Positions 44,706 through 54,092 of a stretch of DNA of 64,000 bases are shown here, one piece after another. This DNA comes from Candidatus Competibacteraceae bacterium (lineage in GTDB: Bacteria; Pseudomonadota; Gammaproteobacteria; Competibacterales; Competibacteraceae). Position 1 is the first letter of the stretch, and every line of letters starts with the position of its first letter. The translations under genes and the position numbers were made by a program. Under the pieces are notes generated by a model. That model ran no database searches and was not told the DNA's origin. It saw only the letters and a program-made list of their open reading frames with translations. The stretch covers positions 434,001-498,000 of the forward strand of contig CP065007.1 of assembly GCA_016699715.1 (NCBI GenBank), given 5' to 3'.

Positions 44706-45668
44706 ATGTTCAGGGTGCTGCGGCAACGCTTCGAAGCTTGGGTAACGCGCGGCCAGCGGCCGGCTCGTCAGCCGGTTCGACTGGATCGCCGCCGTATCTA
44801 CATCCTGCCGACCCGCCAGGGCTATGCGTTCGCCCTGCTGTTGCTGGTGCTATTTCTGTGGTCGATCAACTACAGCAACAGCATGGGCTTCGCCTTTACC
44901 TTTCTATTGTCGGCGGTGGCGCTGAACAGCATGTGGCGGGCGCACCATAATCTGCTGGATCTGGTGATTCAACCAGGTGGCGCCGAACCGGTGTTCGCGG
45001 AGCAGGACGCCCAGTTCGGCTACCGACTGGACAATCCCGATTCCGAGCCGCGCCATGGCGTCGCGTTGCAATGGCGGGATCGATCGCTCCGTTATGCGGA
45101 TGTGCCGGCACAGGGTTCAGCGACCATCGTTTTGGCGGTTCCCGCCGAGCGTCGTGGTCGGCTGCGGCCGGGCCGCTTGCGCGTGCTGACCCGTTTCCCT
45201 CTCGGCTTGTTGCAGGCATGGAGTTGGGTGGAGTTCGAACAGGACTGTCTGGTTTACCCCCAGCCTCGCGGCGGGCGGCCGCTGCCGACGGCGATGGCGG
45301 GCGGCACCGGCAGCGGTTTGGGCGAGCAGGGGGCGGGCAGTGAAGATTACGCCGGTTTCCGGCCTTACGCGCCCGGCGACTCGCCGCGCCGGATCGCTTG
45401 GCGGGCCGCGGCCCGCGCCGATCGCCTGTTGGTCAAGTGTTTCACCGATCAGGCGCGGCCGGAGCTGTGGTTGGATTGGCGGCTGCTGGGGGTGGAGCCG
45501 ATCGAGCCGCGTCTGGAGCAACTGTGTCAGTGGGTGTTGAAGGCGGAGGGCGAAGGGTGCGAGTACGGCTTACGCTTGCCAGGCCGGGAAATTCCGCCCG
45601 CGTCCGGCGAGATCCAGCGCCGCCGCTGCTTGGAGGCTCTGGCACTGTTCGCCGGCGGCGAGACTTGA
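44706..45668 (+). CDS. DUF58 membrane protein
   Basis: 320 residues from ATG 44706; a TTG at 44697 is an alternative. Two N-terminal hydrophobic segments (about 40-80) anchor the protein. The DUF58 hallmark lies at about 210-235, with DYAGFRPYAPGDSPRRIAW, then ADRLLVKCF. It is the usual partner of MoxR ATPases. In Pseudomonas the comparable order is moxR-DUF58-tgpA without interruption. Confidence 0.92.
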   Translation: MFRVLRQRFEAWVTRGQRPARQPVRLDRRRIYILPTRQGYAFALLLLVLFLWSINYSNSMGFAFTFLLSAVALNSMWRAHHNLLDLVIQPGGAEPVFAEQDAQFGYRLDNPDSEPRHGVALQWRDRSLRYADVPAQGSATIVLAVPAERRGRLRPGRLRVLTRFPLGLLQAWSWVEFEQDCLVYPQPRGGRPLPTAMAGGTGSGLGEQGAGSEDYAGFRPYAPGDSPRRIAWRAAARADRLLVKCFTDQARPELWLDWRLLGVEPIEPRLEQLCQWVLKAEGEGCEYGLRLPGREIPPASGEIQRRRCLEALALFAGGET

Positions 45669-45742
45669 GTATCCGCTCGAGAACGATTCGGCAACCTGCG
45701 CTCTCGCTAATTCGTAATACGAGTTAACCCATCTCCTTCAAA

Positions 45743-46546
45743 ATGATAAACGCCACACTCGATCAACTGACTTTTTCATTTAAAAAATATCCCTTTATTC
45801 TTTTGCATGGCATCGCCTTGGCGCTCTTGGCGAGCTGGATGCACCCCGCGTCGCGGGCGTATTGGGATGTGCTCGATCTTCATGTATTCGAGTGGTTAAA
45901 CGGCTCCCTGGCGGGGGCTGTGAATGGTGGCACGCCACAGCAGACGGGGTGGAATGCCCTGTGGGCGGTGCTGAACATCCGCGTGATGGACCTGATGCCA
46001 TTGGTGTTGATGCTGGTTTTGCTGGGTTGCAGGGAAACGACCTTCGACAAGAGACAAGCGCTGACGGGTTTCGTCGGTTTTGTGATTTTACTCCTGTTAA
46101 TGCTGATGTTGCGCCAAGGACTCGATATCCTGCTTGAAGGGTTTCACTGGCGGCGTTCGGGGCCTTCATCTCAGATTGACTCGGCGATCCGTCTCTCCGC
46201 GCTGTACCCGGACTGGAAAACGAAAGATAGTTCATCCAGCAGTTTCCCCGGAGATCATGCCTCCGTGTTGTTCACCTGGCTGGGGTATAGCGTATACAGG
46301 GCACGTAATCGCTGGACTTGGGCGGTCGTCGCAACCGTGCTTTTCTTTATGCTGCCGCGCCTGGTGAGCGGCGCCCACTGGTTGAGCGACGATCTCGTCG
46401 GTGGGGGCGGCGTCGCGCTGGTGGCGCTCGCCTGGGGGCTGTACACGCCTCTTTTGAATCCGGTCAATGCGTGGGCCTCGCAGATCGCCAGACAGGCGCT
46501 GGTCCGATGCGCGCCCGCGCTCCGACGTCTCAAAATAACGTTCTAA
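45743..46546 (+). CDS. PAP2-superfamily membrane phosphatase
   Basis: 267 residues with about six membrane helices. The PAP2 catalytic motifs are SFPGDHAS (about 172-179; the motif-2 His is in GDH) and RLVSGAHWLSDDLVGG (about 209-224; motif 3). The first KxxxxxxRP motif is not clearly recognisable and may be replaced by the Lys-rich DWKTKDSS segment. Lipid phosphate or undecaprenyl-diphosphate-type substrates are likely. cls follows 346 bases downstream, so both enzymes concern membrane lipids. Confidence 0.85.
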   Translation: MINATLDQLTFSFKKYPFILLHGIALALLASWMHPASRAYWDVLDLHVFEWLNGSLAGAVNGGTPQQTGWNALWAVLNIRVMDLMPLVLMLVLLGCRETTFDKRQALTGFVGFVILLLLMLMLRQGLDILLEGFHWRRSGPSSQIDSAIRLSALYPDWKTKDSSSSSFPGDHASVLFTWLGYSVYRARNRWTWAVVATVLFFMLPRLVSGAHWLSDDLVGGGGVALVALAWGLYTPLLNPVNAWASQIARQALVRCAPALRRLKITF

Positions 46547-46892
46547 GCGAGTCGAGTATTTTTGTGGAAGACACGAGCAAGGCAGCCCGGCGGTTCTTTA
46601 AATGGTTTTGGCTCGGCCGGCGCGTGCTGGTGGGTCTGTATCCCAATCCGGCGCCGGACGAAACCGAATGGCGCGGGAGGCGGTTGCGGCCAGACCGATC
46701 CCTTGGAGGGGCGATGATAAGTCCAGGAAGCCGGTTCCACCGCTATAGCGTTCCCAAATCCGTTGCGAGATTTCCCCTCCTTGGCCAAGGAGGGGTGGCG
46801 CGTAGCGCCGGGGTGGTTCGAAACGGCGATTCCACCATTCAGAGAGGAACGCCATATGCCAGGCGCTGCGGCAACGCTCCGGGGTTCGACCA
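46547..46892. other. Intergenic region with a perfect 22-bp palindrome
   Basis: No gene is seen. At 46774-46795 a perfect 22-base palindrome (arms CCCCTCCTTGG and its complement) is followed by a GC-rich partial repeat (GGCGCGTAGCGCC). Such elements are dispersed intergenic repeats in many bacterial genomes; only one copy is present in this window. Confidence 0.6.
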
Positions 46893-48347
46893 GTGAACGC
46901 GAGTTCTCTGGTCGCGGCGCTGTTGTACGTCCTGCACTGGATGATCCAGCTCGCCTTCATCGCGCGGGCGCTGCTGCGACCGCATCGGGAGCCGGCTTCG
47001 CGCGTTGCCTGGGTGGCGGTCATCCTGGCCGTTCCGGTGCTGGGCGTCCTGGCCTACATTCTGTTCGGTGAAGTCAACATCGGCCGGCGGCGCGTCGCGC
47101 GATGGCGGGCGGTGCGGGCGCGGATGCCGGCCATGGTCCGTGCCGTGGGCGCAGAGCAGGCCAGTGCGCAGGCCGGGATACCTGATCGCTACGCCCATCT
47201 GTTTCGGGTCGGTTATTCGATCGGTGGTTTCGAGCCGGTCGGCGGCAACCGCGCGCGCCTGTTGCCCGATTCGAACGCGACCATCGACGCCATGGTCGCC
47301 GACATCGATGCCGCCCGCGATCACGTTCACCTCCTGTTCTACATCTGGTTGCCCGACCGCAACGGCGGCAAGATCATCGAGGCGCTCAAGCGCGCCGCCG
47401 CCCGGGGCGTCACCTGTCGGGCCATGGCCGACGATCTGGGTTCGCGTCTTCTGATCCGTTCCGAGCACTGGCGGGCCATGGAGCGGGCGGGGGTCCGCCT
47501 GGCCCGGGTGCTGCCGGTGGGCAATCCGGTGATGCGCCTTTTCAGAGGGCGGATCGATCTGCGCAACCATCGCAAAATCGTCGTGATCGACGATCGCATC
47601 ACCTATTGCGGCAGCCAGAACTGCGCCGACCCGGAATTTCTCGTCAAGGCCCGATACGCGCCCTGGGTCGATGCCGTGCTGCGTTTCGAGGGGCCGATCG
47701 CCCGCCAGAACCAATATCTGTTTGCCAGCGACTGGATGGCCCACGCGGACGACGATATCGACGCGCTGTTGCGGCGGCCCATCCCGGAATTCCCGCCGGG
47801 GCTACCCGCGCAGGTCATCGGCACCGGACCCACCGTGCGCTATTCCGCCATGCCGGAGATGTTCGAGTCGCTGATGTACACCGCCCGGCGGGAATTGATG
47901 ATCTCGACGCCCTATTATGTCCCCGACGAATCGATGCAGGCCGCGCTGTGCGCCAGCGCCCGTCGCGGCGTCGCAACGACCCTCATCCTGCCGGCGCGGA
48001 ACGATTCCTGGATCGTTGGCGCGGCCAGCCGCAGTTATTACGCCGATCTGCTGGCCGCCGGTGTCCGGATCTTCGAATACATCGGTGGCTTGCTGCACGC
48101 CAAATCCCTGACCGTGGATGGTGAGATCACGCTGATCGGCTCCGCCAATCTGGACCGCCGCAGCTTCGAGCTGAACTACGAGAACAATATCCTGTTCCAC
48201 GATCCGGTATTGACCGCCGAGCTGCGCCAGCGTCAGCACGACTACATGGCCCGGTCCCAACGGATCACGCGCGAGGCCGTGGCCGGTTGGTCCCGACGGT
48301 GCCGGCTCTGGCACAATGCCATCGCGATGCTCGGGCCGGTGCTTTAG
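46893..48347 (+). CDS. cls: Cardiolipin synthase (phospholipase D family)
   Basis: 484 residues, GTG start. Two N-terminal membrane helices (PLDc_N, about 4-55) precede two HKD catalytic motifs: His226 in NHRKIVVIDD and His402 in LHAKSLTVDG, each followed by a GS-N. It condenses phosphatidylglycerol (or PG and PE) to cardiolipin at the inner membrane. The layout matches ClsA. Its insertion, with PAP2, between DUF58 and tgpA is unusual. Confidence 0.94.
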   Translation: MNASSLVAALLYVLHWMIQLAFIARALLRPHREPASRVAWVAVILAVPVLGVLAYILFGEVNIGRRRVARWRAVRARMPAMVRAVGAEQASAQAGIPDRYAHLFRVGYSIGGFEPVGGNRARLLPDSNATIDAMVADIDAARDHVHLLFYIWLPDRNGGKIIEALKRAAARGVTCRAMADDLGSRLLIRSEHWRAMERAGVRLARVLPVGNPVMRLFRGRIDLRNHRKIVVIDDRITYCGSQNCADPEFLVKARYAPWVDAVLRFEGPIARQNQYLFASDWMAHADDDIDALLRRPIPEFPPGLPAQVIGTGPTVRYSAMPEMFESLMYTARRELMISTPYYVPDESMQAALCASARRGVATTLILPARNDSWIVGAASRSYYADLLAAGVRIFEYIGGLLHAKSLTVDGEITLIGSANLDRRSFELNYENNILFHDPVLTAELRQRQHDYMARSQRITREAVAGWSRRCRLWHNAIAMLGPVL

Positions 48348-48561
48348 AGGCCGCGCGGCGGACCAGACTGATCCGCAGGGTATCGTGACCTGGGCCGCGA
48401 TACTGCGCGGCTGGCCTCGGTCTCTGGGTTTATCGGCGCTGGTCGATTTTACAACTCATTGAAAATAGACGATAAATATGATCGTATGGCATGAATTCAC
48501 AGCTTGGCGCGCGATTTGCCTAATACCCGTTGAGTCGGTACGCTGCCCAGGAGACGATGCC

Positions 48562-48936
48562 ATGCCCGCGAACCCGTTGAATCAAGGTCTGGATATTTTG
48601 CGGTCCCCGATGAGACCGGCTTCCGGTGTGACGGCCGGAACGTTGCGCCGGCAGAACCGGCACTTCCGGGGCACCGGCGGGGTCAGCGCCGAAAATCGGG
48701 TGCTGGGTTTCGCCCCAGCCTTTCTGGACACCGCGACCGACCAGGTTTACCGGGCGTGCTTCGCCGACGGTCGGCCAGCGCCCATGCATCTTTTGGAAGG
48801 TCTGCCGTCGGACGTGGTGGCCGCCCGCGACCCTGCGGGGCGCGTGATCGCCCTCAAAGCCACCGTCCTGGCCGGCTTCGTGCGCGAGAATCGGTTTTAC
48901 ACCCGCGAACAGGCCGCCGCCTGCGTTCGACATTAA
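48562..48936 (+). CDS. Small conserved-looking hypothetical protein
   Basis: 124 residues from ATG 48562, with AGGAG nine bases upstream; an earlier ATG at 48478 has no such site. The body is well ordered: FRGTGGVSAENRVLGFAPAF, then DTATDQVYRACFADGRPAP, then a LP-x-D-V-V-A-R-D stretch and GFVRENRFYTREQAA. No membrane or signal segment. I do not recognise the family. Its codon use resembles the host, which favours a real gene. Confidence 0.65.
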   Translation: MPANPLNQGLDILRSPMRPASGVTAGTLRRQNRHFRGTGGVSAENRVLGFAPAFLDTATDQVYRACFADGRPAPMHLLEGLPSDVVAARDPAGRVIALKATVLAGFVRENRFYTREQAAACVRH

Positions 48937-48972
48937 GAGCAGAGACGTTGGCGCTGTCTGCCGGTCGCGACA

Positions 48973-49147
48973 GGTAATACCGTTTCCCGATGGGTTTTGT
49001 GCTTTTCGGAGGCCAAAAGCCACCCGGTTCGTCATACCCGCGAAAGCGGGTATCCCGTTTTTCGGCGGCGGCCTGGATTCCCGCATTCCCCGCGTTCGCC
49101 AGGACGGGAATGACGAAAACCTATTCAGAATGAGTATAAGAGGGTAT
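48973..49147 (-). repeat. MITE-like dispersed repeat, copy B (inverted relative to copy A)
   Basis: About 175 bp, highly similar to the reverse complement of 29647-29802, with an extra block of about 16 bases inside one hairpin arm. The TAATACC...GGTTTTGT end and the CTATTCAGAATG...GGTAT end match the ends of copy A. It stops about five bases before the tgpA ATG and so contributes the sequence where the ribosome-binding site should lie. Confidence 0.82.
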
Positions 49148-49152
49148 CGCTC

Positions 49153-51159
49153 ATGCCATGGGGCTGGAAGAACCGCTCGACGCGGATGAAACCTGCCAAG
49201 CCGCCGGAAGAACCACTGAGCCGGACGGCGCTGGCCTGGCTGTTGGCGGCATTGGTGCTGGCGGCGGCGCCGCATGCCGTCGAACTGCCGGTTTGGCTGA
49301 GTGTCCTGTTCGCCGCGGTGACCGGCTGGCGTGGGTTCATCGCCCTGCGCGGCCAATCGCTGCCGCCACGCTGGCTGCTGCTGCTGTTGGCGCTGCTGGC
49401 CAGTGCCGGGGTACTGATCGACTACCGAACCCTGTTCGGTCGCGATGCCGGGGTGGCGCTGATGGTCGCGATGGCTGCCTGCAAGTTATTGGAAACGCGC
49501 GTGCCGCGGGACGGTGTGGTACTGGTGTTCCTGGGTTACCTGCTGGTGATGAGCAATCTGCTCTACAGCCAGGACATTCCGATGGTGAGCTATCTGTTCA
49601 CGGTGGTGCTCGTCATGCTGGCGACGCAAGCCCTGATTCACCGCCCACACGCCGGTTTGCGAGGGCTGGCCCCGTTGCGACTGGCTGGCATGATGGTGCT
49701 GCAAGCCATCCCGATCATGCTGGTTCTGTTCATCTTGTTTCCCCGTATCCCCGGCCCGCTATGGGGCTTGCCCAAGGATGCCTACCAGGGTCGCACCGGT
49801 CTATCCGATGAGATGATGCCCGGCACGGTCAGCGAGCTGGTTCGATCCGATGCGGTGGCGTTTCGGGCACGGTTCGCCGGCGCCACCCCCCCGCCGAACC
49901 AGCGCTACTGGCGCGGGCCGGTCTTGTGGCGTTTCGATGGCCGCCGCTGGACCCGCCACGAGGAGTTGCCCGCCAACACCCTCGCGGCTTTCGTGTCGGA
50001 AGGGGCGGCGGTGAATTATTCGGTCATCCTGGAACCGAGCAACCGGCGCTGGTTGTTTGCGCTGGACTTGCCCGCCCGCCTACCGCCGCGCGCCGGCATG
50101 ACCGCTTCGTTTCAACTGTTGCGCGATCAGCCGGTCAACGAGGTATACCGTTATGAGATGCGGTCTTTTCCGAACTATCGGACTGGTGAACTGAGGGCGG
50201 CGGAGCGGTTTCGTGGCTTGCAACTGCCGGCACGCGGCAATCCCCGCGCCAGGGCCTTGGCGGCGCAATGGCGCGAGCGCATGACCCGCCCCGAGGACCG
50301 GGTCGGCGCGGCGCTGGCGCTGTTTCGGGAGCAGGCGTTTTACTACACCCTGACCCCACCGCTGCTGGACGCCGACAGTGTGGACGATTTCCTGTTTCGG
50401 ACCCGTCAGGGTTTTTGCGAGCATTACGCCAGCGCCTTTGTCTTTCTCATGCGGGCGGCCGGGATACCGGCGCGGGTGGTGACCGGCTATCAGGGTGGAG
50501 AGGCGAACGATCTGGGTGGGTATTTCATCGTGCGCCAGTCCGACGCCCACGCCTGGGCCGAGGTTTGGCTGGCGGAGCGTGGTTGGGCGCGGGTCGATCC
50601 GACGGCGGCGGTGGCGCCCAGCCGGGTGCGGGAAGGGCTGTACGCCGCCGTGGCCGATCCGGGGCTGCTGCCGTTTCTGGCGCGGCGAGGTGGCGGGGGT
50701 GAGTACGAGTGGTTGCGGCAACTGGCGCTGAGCTGGGATACGCTAAACAACGGTTGGAACGAATGGGTGCTGGCCTACGGCCCGGACCGACAGAAGGAGT
50801 TCCTGTCGGGGCTCGGCTTCGGGCCGGTGGACTGGGCTGAAATGACGGTGGCGATGATCGCGATCCTGAGTGGGTTCGGCCTGTTGGTCGTCGGCTGGCG
50901 CTGGCGTCAGCGCGGCGCCCGCGACCCGGTGGCGCGGGCCTGGCAGCGGTTCTGCGCCCGGTTGGCCCGGCGCGGCCTGGCGCGTGGCCCGCACGAGGGG
51001 CCGCTGGACTTTAGCGAGCGGGTGGCCGCCGGCCGGCCGGAACTGGCCGCTTCGGTGCGGGAGATCGGCCGGCTCTATGCGGCCCTGCGTTACGGACCCG
51101 CGGGATCGCCGGCGGATGTGCGCCAGTTGCAACAGCGGGTAGGGCGGTTTCGAGCCTGA
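49153..51159 (+). CDS. tgpA: TgpA-type membrane transglutaminase
   Basis: 668 residues. The N-terminal half has about six to seven membrane helices (DUF3488 region, about 25-195). A periplasmic transglutaminase-like domain follows: catalytic Cys in QGFCEHYAS (about 419), His in DAHAWAEVW (about 462) and Asp in RVDPT (about 477). A last membrane helix (about 560-580) and a DUF4129-like tail complete it. It corresponds to Pseudomonas TgpA, essential there for viability. It belongs functionally with the moxR-DUF58 pair upstream. Confidence 0.93.
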   Translation: MPWGWKNRSTRMKPAKPPEEPLSRTALAWLLAALVLAAAPHAVELPVWLSVLFAAVTGWRGFIALRGQSLPPRWLLLLLALLASAGVLIDYRTLFGRDAGVALMVAMAACKLLETRVPRDGVVLVFLGYLLVMSNLLYSQDIPMVSYLFTVVLVMLATQALIHRPHAGLRGLAPLRLAGMMVLQAIPIMLVLFILFPRIPGPLWGLPKDAYQGRTGLSDEMMPGTVSELVRSDAVAFRARFAGATPPPNQRYWRGPVLWRFDGRRWTRHEELPANTLAAFVSEGAAVNYSVILEPSNRRWLFALDLPARLPPRAGMTASFQLLRDQPVNEVYRYEMRSFPNYRTGELRAAERFRGLQLPARGNPRARALAAQWRERMTRPEDRVGAALALFREQAFYYTLTPPLLDADSVDDFLFRTRQGFCEHYASAFVFLMRAAGIPARVVTGYQGGEANDLGGYFIVRQSDAHAWAEVWLAERGWARVDPTAAVAPSRVREGLYAAVADPGLLPFLARRGGGGEYEWLRQLALSWDTLNNGWNEWVLAYGPDRQKEFLSGLGFGPVDWAEMTVAMIAILSGFGLLVVGWRWRQRGARDPVARAWQRFCARLARRGLARGPHEGPLDFSERVAAGRPELAASVREIGRLYAALRYGPAGSPADVRQLQQRVGRFRA

Positions 51160-51301
51160 AACGCCTTGCCTTGGGCATGGATCGACTGGGTGAGTGGGAT
51201 GTGCGGCGATTGCTGATCGAAGCGAGCCATTTCTGAACAAAAGCGGGTCACCGATCATCCAAGGTGATCGTTTCCTTTCTAAAAAACTAAAGCGGCCTGT
51301 C

Positions 51302-53956
51302 ATGTTGACCAAGACTCCCAAGACCATCTATCTCAAGGATTACACCCCGCCCGCCTATCGCCTGCCGGCCATTGATCTGCGCTTCGAACTGGGCGAGGAC
51401 TTCAGCACGGTTCGTTCCCGCCTGCGGGTCGAACGTGCCGATGCCACCCCGGCCGGTACGCCATTGGTGCTGGACGGCCAGCAGTTGGAATGGGTTGCGC
51501 TGGAGTTGGATGGCGTGCCGCTGGCGACCGACCGTTATCGAGTGGAGGAGGATCGGCTGACGCTGTTTGAACCGCCGGCGGCGTTCGAACTGGCGGTGGT
51601 GACCCACATCCGACCGCAAGACAACGCCTCGCTGGAGGGGCTGTATCAATCCAGCGGCAACTTCTGCACCCAGTGTGAAGCGGAGGGGTTTCGCAAAATC
51701 ACCTACTTTCTCGACCGGCCGGATGTGATGGCGGTCTTCACCGTCACCCTGGTGGCGGACAAGGCACGCTATCCGGTACTGCTGTCCAATGGCAATCCGG
51801 CCGGCGACGGCGAACTGGACGATGGCCGGCACTGGGCCACCTGGCACGATCCCTTTCCCAAGCCCTGCTACCTGTTCGCCCTGGTCGCCGGTCATCTCCG
51901 GCATCTCGAAGACACCTTCGTCACCCGTTCCGGGCGCGAGGTGAAGCTGCGTATTTACGTCGAGCCGGAAAATCTCGACCAGTGCGGGCACGCGATGGTT
52001 TCGCTTAAGCAGGCCATGAGCTGGGACGAACAACGTTTCGGGCTGGAATATGATCTGGACCTGTATCAGATCGTGGCGGTCGGCGATTTCAACATGGGCG
52101 CCATGGAGAACAAGGGGCTCAACATCTTCAATACCAAATACGTGCTGGCCAAACCGGAAACCGCCACCGACGCCGACTATCAGGGCATCCTCGGCGTCAT
52201 CGGCCACGAGTATTTCCACAACTGGACCGGCAACCGGGTGACCTGCCGCGACTGGTTCCAACTCAGCCTCAAGGAAGGGCTGACCGTGTTCCGCGATCAG
52301 GAGTTTTCCTCCGACCTGGGCTCGCGCGGGGTCAAGCGCATCGAGGATGTGCGGATGCTGCGCACCAGCCAGTTCCCCCAGGACGCCGGGCCGATGGCGC
52401 ATCCGGTGCGACCGGATTCCTACATCGAGATCAACAACTTCTACACCGTGACCATCTACAACAAGGGTGCCGAGGTGATTCGGATGATCGAGACCTTGCT
52501 CGGCCGGGACGGTTTCCGGCGCGGCATGGATCTTTATTTCCAGCGCCACGACGGCCAGGCGGTGACCTGTGACGATTTCGTGGCGGCGATGGCCGATGCC
52601 AACGATGCCGACCTGAGCCAATTCAAACGCTGGTATCACCAGGCCGGTACCCCGGAACTGACCGTCAGCGACAGTCATGATGCGACGACCAGCACCTACA
52701 CGCTGACCGTGCGCCAGTCCTGCCCGCCGACGCCGGGCCAGCCCAGCAAGGAACCGTTTCACATTCCGCTGACCCTGGGGCTACTGGATGCCGAGGGCCA
52801 CGATCTACCGCTGCAACTGAAGGGAGAGGGCGAACCGCGCGGGACGACCCGGGTGCTGGAACTGCGCGAGCCGGAGCACACCTTTCATTTCGTCAACGTC
52901 CCGGCCCGGCCCGTACCGTCGTTGTTGCGCGGGTTTTCCGCCCCGCTCAAGCTGAACAGCGCCGAGAGCGACGCCGACCTTCGGTTTCGGCTGGCCCACG
53001 ACAGCGATGATTTCAATCGCTGGGATGCCGGCCAAACGCTGGCGGTGCGCGCCATCCTGACCCTGATCGAGGATCGCCGCCAGGGGCGGAACTGGATGCT
53101 GCCCGAGTCGTTCGGTGCCGCCTTCGGCCAGGCGCTGGAGTCCGGGGCCGATCCGGCATTGTTGGCCCAGGTGTTGACCCTGCCCGGCGAAACCTATCTG
53201 GCCGAGCAAATGGAGGTGGTGGATGTGGACGGCATCCATGCCGCCCGCATCTTCGTCCAGCGGACCCTGGCGCAGCGTTTGCGCGAAGTTCTGCTGACGA
53301 CTTACGAGACCTTGCACGCCGGCGAGCGGGATGGCTACCGCGCCGAGGCCGCCGCCATCGGCCGGCGGGCGCTCAAGAACGTCTGCCTGGATTACCTGGC
53401 GCGGCTTGATGACGCCAGCCCGCGAGACCTGTGCCTCAAGCAGTTTCACGAGGCCGGCAACATGAGCGACCAGCTCGGCGCCCTGGCCCCGCTCGCCAAC
53501 CATGACGGTCCGGAGCGGACCGCCGCCCTGGCGGCGTTTTACGAGCGTTGGCGGCACGAGGCCCTGGTGGTGGATAAATGGCTGGCGTTGCAGGCGACCT
53601 CCTGCCTGCCTGGCGCCTTGAGCGTAATCAAGGAGTTGATGACGCACGAGGCGTTCAACCTCAGAAACCCCAACAAGGTCCGGGCCTTGATCGGCGCGTT
53701 CTGTCAGGCCAACCCCGTACATTTTCACGCATCCGACGGCAGTGGCTATACTTTCCTTGCCGATCAGGTCTTGGCTCTGAACGCCTTCAACCCCCAGATC
53801 GCCGCGCGGCTGATCGCCGCGTTCACCCGCTGGCGCAAATTCGATCCGATCCGCCAGCAGGGAATGCGGGAGCAACTGGAACGAATTCTGGCGGCGCCGG
53901 GACTGTCACCCGATGTCTACGAGGTCGCCGCCAAGAGTTTGGGGCGGCGGGAATGA
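51302..53956 (+). CDS. pepN: Aminopeptidase N (M1 family)
   Basis: 884 residues from ATG 51302, near the normal 870-890. Zinc site H302-E303-x2-H306 with E325 18 residues on; the substrate-recognition GAMEN motif lies just upstream in NMGAMENKG. The cytosolic enzyme removes N-terminal residues from peptides. No good Shine-Dalgarno is visible before the chosen ATG, though the family-conserved N-terminus (TIYLKDYTPP) begins here. Confidence 0.96.
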   Translation: MLTKTPKTIYLKDYTPPAYRLPAIDLRFELGEDFSTVRSRLRVERADATPAGTPLVLDGQQLEWVALELDGVPLATDRYRVEEDRLTLFEPPAAFELAVVTHIRPQDNASLEGLYQSSGNFCTQCEAEGFRKITYFLDRPDVMAVFTVTLVADKARYPVLLSNGNPAGDGELDDGRHWATWHDPFPKPCYLFALVAGHLRHLEDTFVTRSGREVKLRIYVEPENLDQCGHAMVSLKQAMSWDEQRFGLEYDLDLYQIVAVGDFNMGAMENKGLNIFNTKYVLAKPETATDADYQGILGVIGHEYFHNWTGNRVTCRDWFQLSLKEGLTVFRDQEFSSDLGSRGVKRIEDVRMLRTSQFPQDAGPMAHPVRPDSYIEINNFYTVTIYNKGAEVIRMIETLLGRDGFRRGMDLYFQRHDGQAVTCDDFVAAMADANDADLSQFKRWYHQAGTPELTVSDSHDATTSTYTLTVRQSCPPTPGQPSKEPFHIPLTLGLLDAEGHDLPLQLKGEGEPRGTTRVLELREPEHTFHFVNVPARPVPSLLRGFSAPLKLNSAESDADLRFRLAHDSDDFNRWDAGQTLAVRAILTLIEDRRQGRNWMLPESFGAAFGQALESGADPALLAQVLTLPGETYLAEQMEVVDVDGIHAARIFVQRTLAQRLREVLLTTYETLHAGERDGYRAEAAAIGRRALKNVCLDYLARLDDASPRDLCLKQFHEAGNMSDQLGALAPLANHDGPERTAALAAFYERWRHEALVVDKWLALQATSCLPGALSVIKELMTHEAFNLRNPNKVRALIGAFCQANPVHFHASDGSGYTFLADQVLALNAFNPQIAARLIAAFTRWRKFDPIRQQGMREQLERILAAPGLSPDVYEVAAKSLGRRE

Positions 53957-53984
53957 GCAGTCTGGATCGGATTGGATCGAATTG

Positions 53985-54055
53985 CTGCATTGCAAAATTT
54001 CGATTGACTTCCAAGATTGCACGATGCAAAATGCACGCACTGATGTTGCAGTGCA
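53985..54055 (+). promoter_or_regulatory. Phasin promoter with clustered TGC/GCA operator-like motifs
   Basis: TTGACT (54004-54009) and CAAAAT (54027-54032), 17 bases apart, form a plausible sigma-70 promoter. Around and inside it are CTGCATTGCAA (53985-53995), TTGCACGATGCAAAATGCA (54017-54035) and GTTGCAGTGCAC (54045-54056). TGC-N-GCA half-sites are the known target type of PhaR repressors in Paracoccus; that PhaR binds here is inference. Confidence 0.55.
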
Positions 54056-54092
54056 CAAATTGAAAGTCCCTAACTTTGAGGAGAGAGTACAA

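Noticed and set aside
51287..52762. 491-codon minus-strand frame opposite pepN
   Set aside because: Shadow of pepN, biased composition, no motif.
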